Source: Eubacteriales bacterium (GTDB lineage Bacteria; Bacillota; Clostridia; Lachnospirales; Lachnospiraceae). Taken from it: a stretch of 64,000 bases of DNA. Of the stretch, positions 1-5,228 are shown one piece after another. Made by a program: the position numbers and the translations under genes. The notes beneath the pieces are model-generated. The model saw nothing but the letters and a program-made list of their open reading frames with translations, did not search any database and was not told the origin of the DNA. Positions within the stretch are counted from its first letter, which is position 1. Each line of letters starts with the position of its first letter. The stretch spans positions 30,472 to 94,471 of the forward strand of contig JAUNOY010000010.1 in the NCBI GenBank assembly GCA_030536995.1, read 5' to 3'.

Positions 1-717
1 CAGCCCCAGTAGCTCACCTATACGGCAGCCTGTCCACGCCAGCAAATAAAAAAGATTGTAATGCTTTGAATATACCGTATCATTCTCAATAAATTCCAGT
101 AAATCATGCTGCTCTTGTGCTTCCAGAGAATGTTTTGACTTCTTTTCAATATTGTTTTTCTTTTTCACATTTCCCACGCACCCCGTCACTGGGTTATTTC
201 TAATCAGATTCTTTTTGACTGCCAGTATAAAGGTCCCGTTCATAACTTTGTTAATGGCTGTTATCGTTCCAATTTGTACAGGTTTCTTTTTATCATTTAA
301 TAGTTCACTGTAAAAATTCTCTATCGTGTCCGCTGTTATCTTATTGATTTTTCTTTTTCCGATTTTGTTCTTGATATGTACCCTATACATACTTTCAAGA
401 TTGTTATAGGTTGTTGGCTGCCAGTACGGTTTATGCTGTTGTAAATATTCCTCTGCCAACTTATTTACTGTAATCCCTGTTCCCCACGCCTTTATATTTT
501 CAATCATATCTTTTTGTATTTGTGCTTCCAGTTCTCGCAAGCTCTCGCCATACTTCTTTCCTTCTGGCGCCGCATCTTCTGGGCGAAGTCTCCAAGAGTA
601 AACATCATGCGAAACGCCCCGATCATCATAATAACGGTATCTGTAACGTCCTGTTTTCTCCTGTGACTCTCCTTTTTCAAGTACAATCCCTCTATTATCC
701 CGTCTTTTCTCCGCCAT
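1..717 (-). CDS. int: Tyrosine recombinase / integrase, Tn916 Int type (3' part cut by window edge)
   Basis: Site-specific integrase that would recombine element and chromosome att sites. The N-terminus (residues 1-45) has the RRDNRG...GESQ...GRYRYRYYDD pattern of the Tn916 Int arm-binding domain. A SAM-like core-binding domain follows (about residues 85-190), and the start of the catalytic domain with TGCRIGELLG is reached at the edge; this contains the first catalytic Arg. The remaining catalytic residues lie beyond base 1. The ATG at 717 is chosen because it gives the conserved N-terminus; another ATG at 722 is in a different frame. The small gene upstream ends at 722, so the two are probably co-transcribed. 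The family assignment is clear; the completeness of the gene cannot be judged. Confidence 0.93.
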   Translation of the reverse strand, partial: MAEKRRDNRGIVLEKGESQEKTGRYRYRYYDDRGVSHDVYSWRLRPEDAAPEGKKYGESLRELEAQIQKDMIENIKAWGTGITVNKLAEEYLQQHKPYWQPTTYNNLESMYRVHIKNKIGKRKINKITADTIENFYSELLNDKKKPVQIGTITAINKVMNGTFILAVKKNLIRNNPVTGCVGNVKKKNNIEKKSKHSLEAQEQHDLLEFIENDTVYSKHYNLFYLLAWTGCRIGELLGL

Positions 718-721
718 ATCA

Positions 722-925
722 TTACACCTCATTTCCCTCTGTATTTCGCCGGTATTCGTCCATATCTACCAAGAAAGCGTTACATACAATAAAATCCTTG
801 CTTGTTATCATCCGGGCAAGCTGTGCCTTATTTACAAGCTTTCTCTGGCGTTCTGTGAAGTCTGATTCCGTCCCCAGAGTGAACCGGACACGTTTCTTAT
901 ATTCCACCAAATAACCGTTTTTCAT
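722..925 (-). CDS. Small accessory protein upstream of integrase (67 aa), unrecognised
   Basis: A basic 67-residue protein whose stop lies 5 bases before the integrase start. It begins MKNGYLVEYKKRVRF and ends in an acidic tail. I do not recognise the family and see no clear helix-turn-helix. Position next to int suggests a role in recombination directionality or element maintenance, but that is inference from location only. A moderate ribosome site (GAGGTG) precedes the ATG. Confidence 0.6.
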   Translation of the reverse strand: MKNGYLVEYKKRVRFTLGTESDFTERQRKLVNKAQLARMITSKDFIVCNAFLVDMDEYRRNTEGNEV

Positions 926-1184
926 TTTGGCACCTCTCTATAAAAAGCGAAGCGGCAGCAGTTCCCCATACCGCCGCCGTTCACATTGTTATTGTATCAT
1001 CTTCGGATTATGTTAATTTGTTGCTACCTGTCGGGCGTTTGGCGCCGCCCTAAGGCTTTTATTTATCCCTTATAGGCATCACCGCCTTTCACAGTTTTTT
1101 TTCAAGACATACAGCTCTGTATATCCTTTCCGTTATATTTACAAGCCCGGTTTGCCAGCTCCAGAATTGCGCTGGCGCAAATAT
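926..1184. other. Short non-coding gap inside the element
   Basis: No convincing gene. It contains a GC hairpin around 1028-1047 (GGGCG paired with CGCCC around a GGCGCC core) and an inverted pair around 1155-1176 (GCCAGC / GCTGGC), which may end or attenuate the leftward transcript coming from the 125-aa gene before the integrase pair. Confidence 0.4.
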
Positions 1185-1562
1185 TTATTTTCTTCTTCGG
1201 GCACGTTCCTGCCGGATTCCATGTATCTTACCTAAATTGTAGGAATTCATTATTGATTCTATTATCCCAGGAGTCTCCTTTGCTATGGCAAACAATGTAT
1301 CACCAAGCGGCGTACCTCCGCACACCCAACACATGTGTTCCAGTGCAGCAACATCTTTCTGCAACTGTTCCCTTTCTTTAATATCAATCATTATATCCAT
1401 CAACTGACTGCAAAAATTCTTTGCTTTTGGCGGCATTGTCTGAATAGCTTCGTACCATTCTTCTTTAAACTCCTGCAACTCTGGTACTGTCATTTTGTTT
1501 AATTCTGATACCAGTTCTGTTTTTATTTCTTCAAATGTCATTCCGTTGTATGTATTTTTCAT
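1185..1562 (-). CDS. Hypothetical element protein (125 aa)
   Basis: Unrecognised soluble protein with a charged, helix-rich N-terminal half (roughly residues 8-75) that could form a coiled or helical bundle. A short CWVCGG segment near residue 78 has two cysteines but no second pair for a zinc site. The C-terminus is very basic (RQERARRRK). It lies between the two short genes at 1680-2095 and the integrase pair, all leftward and probably transcribed from the promoter at 2277-2305. Confidence 0.6.
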   Translation of the reverse strand: MKNTYNGMTFEEIKTELVSELNKMTVPELQEFKEEWYEAIQTMPPKAKNFCSQLMDIMIDIKEREQLQKDVAALEHMCWVCGGTPLGDTLFAIAKETPGIIESIMNSYNLGKIHGIRQERARRRK

Positions 1563-1679
1563 AGTTCCTTTTGCTTTCTAACCGGATATGAGGTATAATG
1601 ACGTCAATCCGGCTTTATAATATGGGTTGTCGGGTTACTTGCCTGTATCAGAATGGCGGTTCTGATATGGGCTTTTCTA

Positions 1680-1757
1680 TTATCTGGTTACAATTTCGTG
1701 ATATTTCGTTGCCATGACTCCACAGAAGAAGAGGATAACTGCTTCCAATACTGTCAT
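1680..1757 (-). CDS. Tiny hydrophobic peptide (25 aa), translationally coupled
   Basis: The ATG at 1757 overlaps the TGA of the 113-aa gene in an ATGA arrangement, the usual sign of translational coupling. The peptide starts MTVLEAVILFFCGVMA and ends in a polar basic tail (TKYHEIVTR), so it has one short hydrophobic segment. The opening resembles small holin-like toxin peptides (MTVxEAL...) seen in Firmicute mobile elements, but it is shorter than usual and the similarity is only by eye. Confidence 0.4.
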   Translation of the reverse strand: MTVLEAVILFFCGVMATKYHEIVTR

Positions 1758-2095
1758 ACCATCACCCCCTCTGTGGCTTCATGTACCTGTGATCTGCCAA
1801 AGAATCTCGCCTTGTACATGGCGCCGTCCCCTTTACTTCCCCAGATTAACTCTGTACCGAATAATGCTTTGCATCCGTGGATTACTTCATAACCTAAAGC
1901 CTTCCATCCACTCCATGTATTTACCTCTTCTGTAACGCCTGCTGCTTCTCTGGCTCTCTCAATGCGTTTCTGGTTGATTTCCTCAGCCTTGGCAGATAAC
2001 CATGCTCTGTGAAGCGCTTCTGCAAATGTTACCTTGGCTTTACGGAAGATTTTCCATGCCTTTGTCATAATGTGGCTTAAATCGTATTTCTTCAT
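1754..2095 (-). CDS. Hypothetical element protein (113 aa)
   Basis: Basic N-terminal half rich in K, R and A (MTKAWKIFRKAKVTFAEALHRAWLSAKAEEI), predicted helical. The C-terminal half is rich in Gly, Trp and aromatic residues (NTWSGWKALGYEVIHG, MYKARFFG). Proteins of this layout recur in Firmicute mobile elements without an assigned function, as far as I recall. Its stop overlaps the start of the 25-aa hydrophobic peptide. It is the first reliable gene after the leftward promoter at 2277-2305, so it should respond to the repeated operator there. Confidence 0.6.
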   Translation of the reverse strand: MKKYDLSHIMTKAWKIFRKAKVTFAEALHRAWLSAKAEEINQKRIERAREAAGVTEEVNTWSGWKALGYEVIHGCKALFGTELIWGSKGDGAMYKARFFGRSQVHEATEGVMV

Positions 2096-2276
2096 GCCTT
2101 GTGACTTCCTTTCTGTATTTCTTAAAGGAATCTCCCACAGCCCCGGCAGGTCTTAAACCAATCTCGGCAACCTTGTTCCTTTGCTTTCCCTTGCCCGGTG
2201 TTATGTTGGTGTCTCCGGTACGCTCTCGCCACTTCGTTTTCACCCTTCGCTGTTTGCTGTTCCTTTAACTGTCCTT

Positions 2277-2305
2277 ATTATACTATATGGGCACACATAT
2301 TTCAA
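2277..2305 (-). promoter_or_regulatory. Leftward promoter of the integrase-side genes
   Basis: Read on the minus strand: -35 TTGAAA at 2305-2300, a 17 bp spacer, and a perfect -10 TATAAT at 2282-2277. The first copy of the ATATGGGCACACATAT dyad (2285-2300) fills the spacer, so a bound regulator would exclude RNA polymerase. The promoter faces the 113-aa gene, the 25-aa peptide, the 125-aa gene and probably the integrase. Confidence 0.7.
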
Positions 2306-2377
2306 TTGACATACTATACAAATATATGGGCACACATCTGCGTCATTTTTGTAACTATTTTATATGGACACACATAT
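2285..2377. repeat. Three copies of an operator-like dyad, period 38-39 bp
   Basis: ATATGGGCACACATAT occurs at 2285-2300, its 14-base core at 2324-2337, and a one-base variant (GGA for GGG) at 2362-2377. Each copy has ATATG and CATAT-type ends in inverted orientation. The start-to-start distances are 39 and 38 bp. Copy 1 fills the spacer of the leftward promoter and copy 3 covers the -35 of the rightward promoter, with copy 2 between them. The likely ligand is the RHH protein encoded directly downstream. Confidence 0.75.
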
Positions 2378-2393
2378 TTACAAATGGTATAAT
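2365..2393 (+). promoter_or_regulatory. Rightward promoter of the RHH regulator
   Basis: -35 TGGACA at 2365-2370, a 17 bp spacer and a perfect -10 TATAAT at 2388-2393. The third dyad (2362-2377) overlaps the -35, consistent with autorepression of the RHH gene that starts at 2464. Confidence 0.7.
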
Positions 2394-2463
2394 ATTACTG
2401 TAAGGTGGAATAGAATCTTTTTTATAACTCCGCCCCTATTATCCGAAGAAAGAAGGTTGTACT

Positions 2464-2682
2464 ATGCCAGAAGAAAAGAAAAGCACATATACTGGAAATA
2501 CGGATGCCAGAAGAAAAGCAAGTGCAAAGTATTTAAAGGAATCCGTTGAAGATGTAAGAATCCGTGTTCCAAAAGGTCAGAAAGCCATTATAAAGGCTCA
2601 TGCTGACAGTCAAGGCGAATCCATGAATCAATTCGTTATAAGAGCCATTAATGAAACTATGGAACATGACCAGAATAAATAA
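2464..2682 (+). CDS. Ribbon-helix-helix (Arc/CopG-like) regulator, 72 aa
   Basis: DNA-binding regulator. The first ~27 residues are a basic, flexible tail. Residues 28-68 have the RHH layout: a short beta strand (VEDVRIRVPKG) followed by two helices (QKAIIKAHADSQG and SMNQFVIRAINETME). A strong ribosome site (GAAGAAAGAAGG) precedes the ATG. It is one of the few rightward genes in the element and lies divergent from the integrase-side operon, across a region with three identical dyads. It could also be an antitoxin-type RHH protein, but no toxin-like gene follows it. Confidence 0.8.
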   Translation: MPEEKKSTYTGNTDARRKASAKYLKESVEDVRIRVPKGQKAIIKAHADSQGESMNQFVIRAINETMEHDQNK

Positions 2683-2688
2683 GCACGT

Positions 2689-2702
2689 CCTCACTTTTGA
2701 GG
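2689..2702 (+). terminator. Short hairpin after the RHH gene
   Basis: CCTCA and TGAGG pair around a CTTT loop, followed by AGATTCTTTTC. The U-tract is interrupted, so termination may be weak. It starts 6 bases after the RHH stop. Confidence 0.45.
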
Positions 2703-2712
2703 AGATTCTTTT

Positions 2713-2734
2713 CACTGTACAATTTTGTGCAGTG
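2713..2734. repeat. 22 bp near-perfect palindrome
   Basis: CACTGTACAATTTTGTGCAG followed by TG pairs over 10 positions, with one T-G wobble, around the centre. It abuts the first GTAGAAATTTCTAC palindrome. It may be a protein-binding dyad or a second transcription stop after the RHH gene. Confidence 0.45.
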
Positions 2735-2750
2735 TAGAAATTTCTACGGT
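2732..2750. repeat. 19 bp direct repeat containing a 14 bp palindrome, copy 1
   Basis: GTGTAGAAATTTCTACGGT; the inner GTAGAAATTTCTAC is a perfect dyad. An identical 19 bp copy lies at 2919-2937. Its location in a non-coding region points to a protein-binding site or paired structural element. Confidence 0.7.
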
Positions 2751-2918
2751 GGTAAAGGTGCGCAAATTTGAGCGTTTTTAATTTTTTAGAAAATGTATCG
2801 GATACTAAATTTTTAGCAATCGTAATGAAAGTAGAATATAATCTGGCAGCGCAATCTTGCTCTGTCCTGCCTCGACTCTGGGACTGACCACAATTTTGTT
2901 GTAAGTTGGCTTAGGAAG

Positions 2919-2937
2919 GTGTAGAAATTTCTACGGT
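2919..2937. repeat. 19 bp direct repeat containing a 14 bp palindrome, copy 2
   Basis: Identical to 2732-2750; start-to-start distance is 187 bp. This copy falls inside the proposed structured RNA, whereas copy 1 lies upstream of its putative promoter. Confidence 0.7.
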
Positions 2938-3141
2938 CTCAGTTCGGGCTAAGTACCCAAACCAAGTACGCAGCTCAGCAGAAATAAAACATATTTCCTC
3001 TGTGGTTCCTGTGGCGGCATCTGACGGCTGAATTTTGAGCAGTCAACTTTATTTCTGACTGGGGAATTATTCCCAATCCACTTTTAGCTTCGACTCCGCT
3101 GATCTGGAATTACATGACATGAACCCACAGAAGGAGAGTTC

Positions 3142-3179
3142 CCGGCTTTTCAGTTCTTGGCTGATCTGCCGGTTTTTTT
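3142..3179 (+). terminator. Intrinsic terminator, plus strand, inside the non-coding region
   Basis: CCGGC (3142-3146) pairs with GCCGG (3168-3172) with an inner CAG/CTG pairing, followed directly by seven T. The only upstream transcripts on this strand are the RHH gene and the proposed RNA, so it supports rightward transcription through the non-coding block. Confidence 0.65.
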
Positions 3180-3222
3180 CTATGTTCGGGGTTCCAATCT
3201 GGTCAAGGCTGTCCCTTTTATC

Positions 3223-3374
3223 CCCCCTTCGCTAGCTCAATGTTTTGCCATAGCCTTTAGTGTCGTGAAACACGACAGCTTTTTAGGCTTAATATTCCGC
3301 TGACAGAACGATTCGTTCACCCTTCACTGGCTCGGTGTTTTACCGCATCCTTTTTAAAGTCGTGAAATGCAATG
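3223..3374. repeat. Two diverged copies of a ~50 nt module
   Basis: Copy 1 (about 3225-3277) and copy 2 (about 3319-3372) share CCCTTC-CT-GCTC--TGTTTT-CC---CC and end in GTCGTGAAA. In copy 1 the tail forms the perfect hairpin TGTCGTGAAACACGACA (3261-3277); in copy 2 the hairpin partner is lost, but the upstream CGGT/ACCG hairpin appears. This is duplication followed by divergence. Confidence 0.55.
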
Positions 3375-3698
3375 TTAAATACTTCACCTCACACCCATTT
3401 GGGCTTGAGTTGCTGTGCTAATACTTGCAACCTCACGGACATTTGGCTTTCAGTCATTATCTGAATCTTATGCACTGATCTGGTGCGCAAGCACTGGCAG
3501 CAGATGGGGTCATTACTGGTGAGGGTGTCCTCTGCCTGGACGTCATTTTTTTATTTGCACCTTAATGAGCAAAAATAGCAGAAATAGCAAAAACCTTTTC
3601 CGTGATCGTATTTCATGTCATTTTTGATATTATTGCTACAGCAACCAAGAATATCAATTTATCTTTTAACTGTAGTAGCTTGGCGGAATAACAAACTG

Positions 3699-3980
3699 CT
3701 ACGCCTTATAATTCTCCGCTGTTCCCTCGCTGTTCAATTTCATCATCTGCCTTTTAGCTTCCTCTTCACTCACTCCCAATATCTCCGCTACTTCTGCCAG
3801 AAAGAATCGTTCATCTATTCCAAACTCTTCCGCAATTGCCATCCGGATTCCGGTATAAATCATACTGTAAGTAAAGCCTTTAGCTTCTCCGCTGTCTATG
3901 ATTTTCACGATACCGTCCATATCAAGTTCCAAGTGTCCATAGTTTGTCCTGATGTTTTTTAATAAATCGTCTCTTGTCAT
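3699..3980 (-). CDS. Hypothetical element protein (93 aa)
   Basis: Acidic, helix-rich protein with no recognised domain. Near residues 58-80 the run ERFFLAEVAEILGVSEEEAKRQM resembles a helix-turn-helix, so it may be a small regulator or a replication-associated factor. It is the last leftward gene of the replication cluster, separated from the 94-aa gene by a 450 bp leader that carries a duplicated ~54 nt motif. The ATG is preceded by an AAAAGAAAGACGAA purine run. Confidence 0.55.
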   Translation of the reverse strand: MTRDDLLKNIRTNYGHLELDMDGIVKIIDSGEAKGFTYSMIYTGIRMAIAEEFGIDERFFLAEVAEILGVSEEEAKRQMMKLNSEGTAENYKA

Positions 3981-4154
3981 TTCGTCTTTCTTTTATAAAA
4001 TCCATGTTTTAAAGATGTTTTTGCCTTTACCCTTACAATTCCTCACCCGTTACATAAAAATGGATTCTAGGGGCTATTTTGCTCGTTGTAGCACATATAT
4101 AGCATACTAATTTCCAGTTTCAAAATTTGATGTGGGAATAAATTATAAATATAG

Positions 4155-4208
4155 GGGCATAAGTGGTCGTGGGCGTTTGCTATTTTTAAAGTTTACATAC
4201 TCCGGGGG
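4155..4208. repeat. Duplicated motif, copy 1
   Basis: Conserved blocks GTGGTCGTGGGC (4163-4174) and TACATACTCCGGGG (4194-4207). Copy 2 has the same two blocks at 4353-4364 and 4383-4396, with nearly the same internal spacing. Confidence 0.65.
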
Positions 4209-4344
4209 TACCCTACAGGCATCCAATAACCGAACCACCGCAGCACCGCCTTTGCAATCTGCTTTGTTATGTATGCGCTACCTCACTATGATTACAGTAA
4301 CGCACAATTCACTTTCCCATTTCTGGCAATCTTCATGTATCTAT

Positions 4345-4397
4345 CGGCTTATGTGGTCGTGGGCAATAATCATTTTTTAAGCTACATACTCCGGGGT
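4345..4397. repeat. Duplicated motif, copy 2
   Basis: Same two blocks as 4155-4208, 190 bp away. Here TATGTGG (4350-4356) can also pair with CTACATA (4382-4388, one G-T wobble), giving a stem-loop that copy 1 does not form as well. Confidence 0.65.
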
Positions 4398-4431
4398 TCT
4401 GCTGCCGCATCCGGTTCCCTTCTGCCCCGGC

Positions 4432-4716
4432 TTACTCCGGGAACTGTTGCAAATACTTCCTTGCGCTCTGCAATGCTTCCATAGTTCCCAGTGATCTGTT
4501 CTCTAATGTCCGGATAAACTGCATTACTTCGCTCCTGTTTGCTGGCAGATAATAACCGCCCGGTGGAACTGTACTGGACAGAATCACTGCACCCTCTCGG
4601 CGTTCTCTTTCAATCTGCTTTTGTACCGCCCTTACGCTGTCAAGTCCTGCTGCCGCTGCCAGATACTCCGGTGATAATGCGTTCTGTATTCCTGTATGTA
4701 ACAATTCTTCTATCAT
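4432..4716 (-). CDS. Small winged-helix-like phage protein (94 aa)
   Basis: Residues about 12-62 look like a winged helix: LSPEYLAAAAGLDSVRAVQKQIERERREG gives the helices, and the strand-turn-strand AVILSSTVPPGGYYLPAN gives the wing. The C-terminal 35 residues form a helix. This arrangement is common in small Firmicute phage and element proteins encoded beside replication genes. The exact role is unknown; DNA binding is inferred from the fold. Confidence 0.65.
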   Translation of the reverse strand: MIEELLHTGIQNALSPEYLAAAAGLDSVRAVQKQIERERREGAVILSSTVPPGGYYLPANRSEVMQFIRTLENRSLGTMEALQSARKYLQQFPE

Positions 4717-4730
4717 TCTGTTTCCTTTCT

Positions 4731-4826
4731 GCCGGAACCATGTTATGATTACCTTGTGTTGTGCATGGCTCCGGTCTTGTACTGCTGCCCCTCGGGAAAG
4801 TTGCCGCTTTCCTTTGGGGCTTTTTA
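4731..4826 (+). ncRNA. Possible small plus-strand RNA with intrinsic terminator
   Basis: On the plus strand CCGGA-CCATG pairs with CATGG-TCCGG (about 4732-4775). A long hairpin follows (CCCC...GGGG enclosing GGGAAAG/CTTTCC, about 4788-4821) ending in TTTTTATTT. The T-tail is on the plus strand, although the neighbouring genes run leftward, so the structure is either a terminator for an antisense RNA or a leader structure. No convincing promoter was found. Confidence 0.3.
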
Positions 4827-4827
4827 T

Positions 4828-5004
4828 TTAATCTGTATAAATACTTCCACGAACATTAACAGTTATTCCATCATCACGCTCGCAACTAAAAAGAGTGTCA
4901 TCTATTCTTGAAATACTGCAATTTATACACTCTAACTCCTGTTCTATTCCTTCCAATGCCTTCGCTATGCGCTCCATGTATTCTTCCTGTTTTTCTGATG
5001 TCAT
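4828..5004 (-). CDS. Small acidic protein (58 aa), coupled to the upstream gene
   Basis: The ATG at 5004 overlaps the TGA of the 75-aa gene (ATGA). The N-terminal half is a charged helix (TSEKQEEYMERIAKALEGIEQELE), followed by three spaced cysteines (CINCS, SCERDD). The family is not recognised. The overlap with a well-supported operon favours a real gene. Confidence 0.55.
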   Translation of the reverse strand: MTSEKQEEYMERIAKALEGIEQELECINCSISRIDDTLFSCERDDGITVNVRGSIYTD

Positions 5005-5228
5005 TTCTTCATCTTCCTTTCCTGCTGATCTAAATCACTTGTTACTGCTAACATCAAATACTCTGCCGCCTTGGTTCCACCATACTTTTCTCGGAACTCA
5101 TGGGCTTCTTGCACTACCTGTTCCCAGTGCTGCTCTGTCATTGGTTTGGGAATTACCGCCCACTTCCTGTAGAACCGCCAAGCCCCTGTGAACATTTCGT
5201 ATTTCTGTTTTAATTCCTGTTCTGTCAT
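5001..5228 (-). CDS. Hypothetical protein (75 aa) of the replication operon
   Basis: Charged, aromatic-rich small protein (MTEQELKQKYEMFTGAWRFYRKW...). Its start overlaps the stop of the primase-helicase gene by 4 nt and its stop overlaps the next gene, so it is tightly embedded in the operon. The family is not recognised; it may be an accessory replication factor by context. Confidence 0.65.
   Translation of the reverse strand: MTEQELKQKYEMFTGAWRFYRKWAVIPKPMTEQHWEQVVQEAHEFREKYGGTKAAEYLMLAVTSDLDQQERKMKK

Larger units (their letters stand above)
2845..3179 (+). ncRNA. Candidate structured RNA of about 330 nt
   Basis: A perfect -10 TATAAT lies at 2837-2842 with only a weak -35 (TTAGCA, 18 bp spacer), so a transcript would start near 2845-2849. 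It would begin with a GGCAG...CTGCC helix enclosing a GCAA/TTGC hairpin. It would continue through an ACTGA/TCAGT pairing (2883-2887 with 2939-2943). A CAGAAATAAA/TTTATTTCTG helix follows (2979-2988 with 3048-3057), extended by CAG/CTG across a one-base bulge, then a GGGAA-TTA-TTCCC hairpin (3062-3074). It would end at the terminator at 3142-3179. I do not recognise the family. Large prophage RNAs such as ROOL or GOLLD are a possibility, but this is inference. Confidence 0.35.
2683..3698. other. 1 kb non-coding, hairpin-rich region of the element
   Basis: No believable coding frame on either strand. The region holds two copies of a 19 bp palindromic repeat, a -10 box, a long-range 10 bp helix, a T-tailed terminator at 3142-3179, a duplicated module of about 50 nt, a perfect hairpin at 3261-3277, and a T-rich end near 3546. 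This density of inverted repeats in an otherwise compact element suggests a structured RNA and/or a replication or transfer origin. Confidence 0.6.
3981..4431. other. 450 bp non-coding leader with duplicated motif
   Basis: No gene is seen. It holds two diverged copies of a motif built from GTGGTCGTGGGC and TACATACTCCGGGG separated by 18-19 AT-rich bases (4155-4208 and 4345-4397). An inverted pair AATCCAT/ATGGATT flanks about 4003-4073. The leftward transcript toward the 93-aa gene would contain all of it. Confidence 0.5.

Noticed and set aside
504-722. 72-aa leftward frame starting at ATG 722
   Set aside because: It runs in a shifted frame over the integrase; the frame starting at 717 gives the conserved Tn916-type N-terminus.
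2040-2243. Leftward 67-aa frame with a GTG start just after the leftward promoter
   Set aside because: It overlaps the better-supported 113-aa gene by 56 bases and has no convincing ribosome site; it could be a leader peptide but is not supported enough to annotate.
2732-2748. Resemblance of GTAGAAATTTCTAC to the stem of Cas12a-type CRISPR repeats
   Set aside because: Only two copies 187 bp apart, no spacers of regular length and no cas genes; the likeness is a short palindrome.
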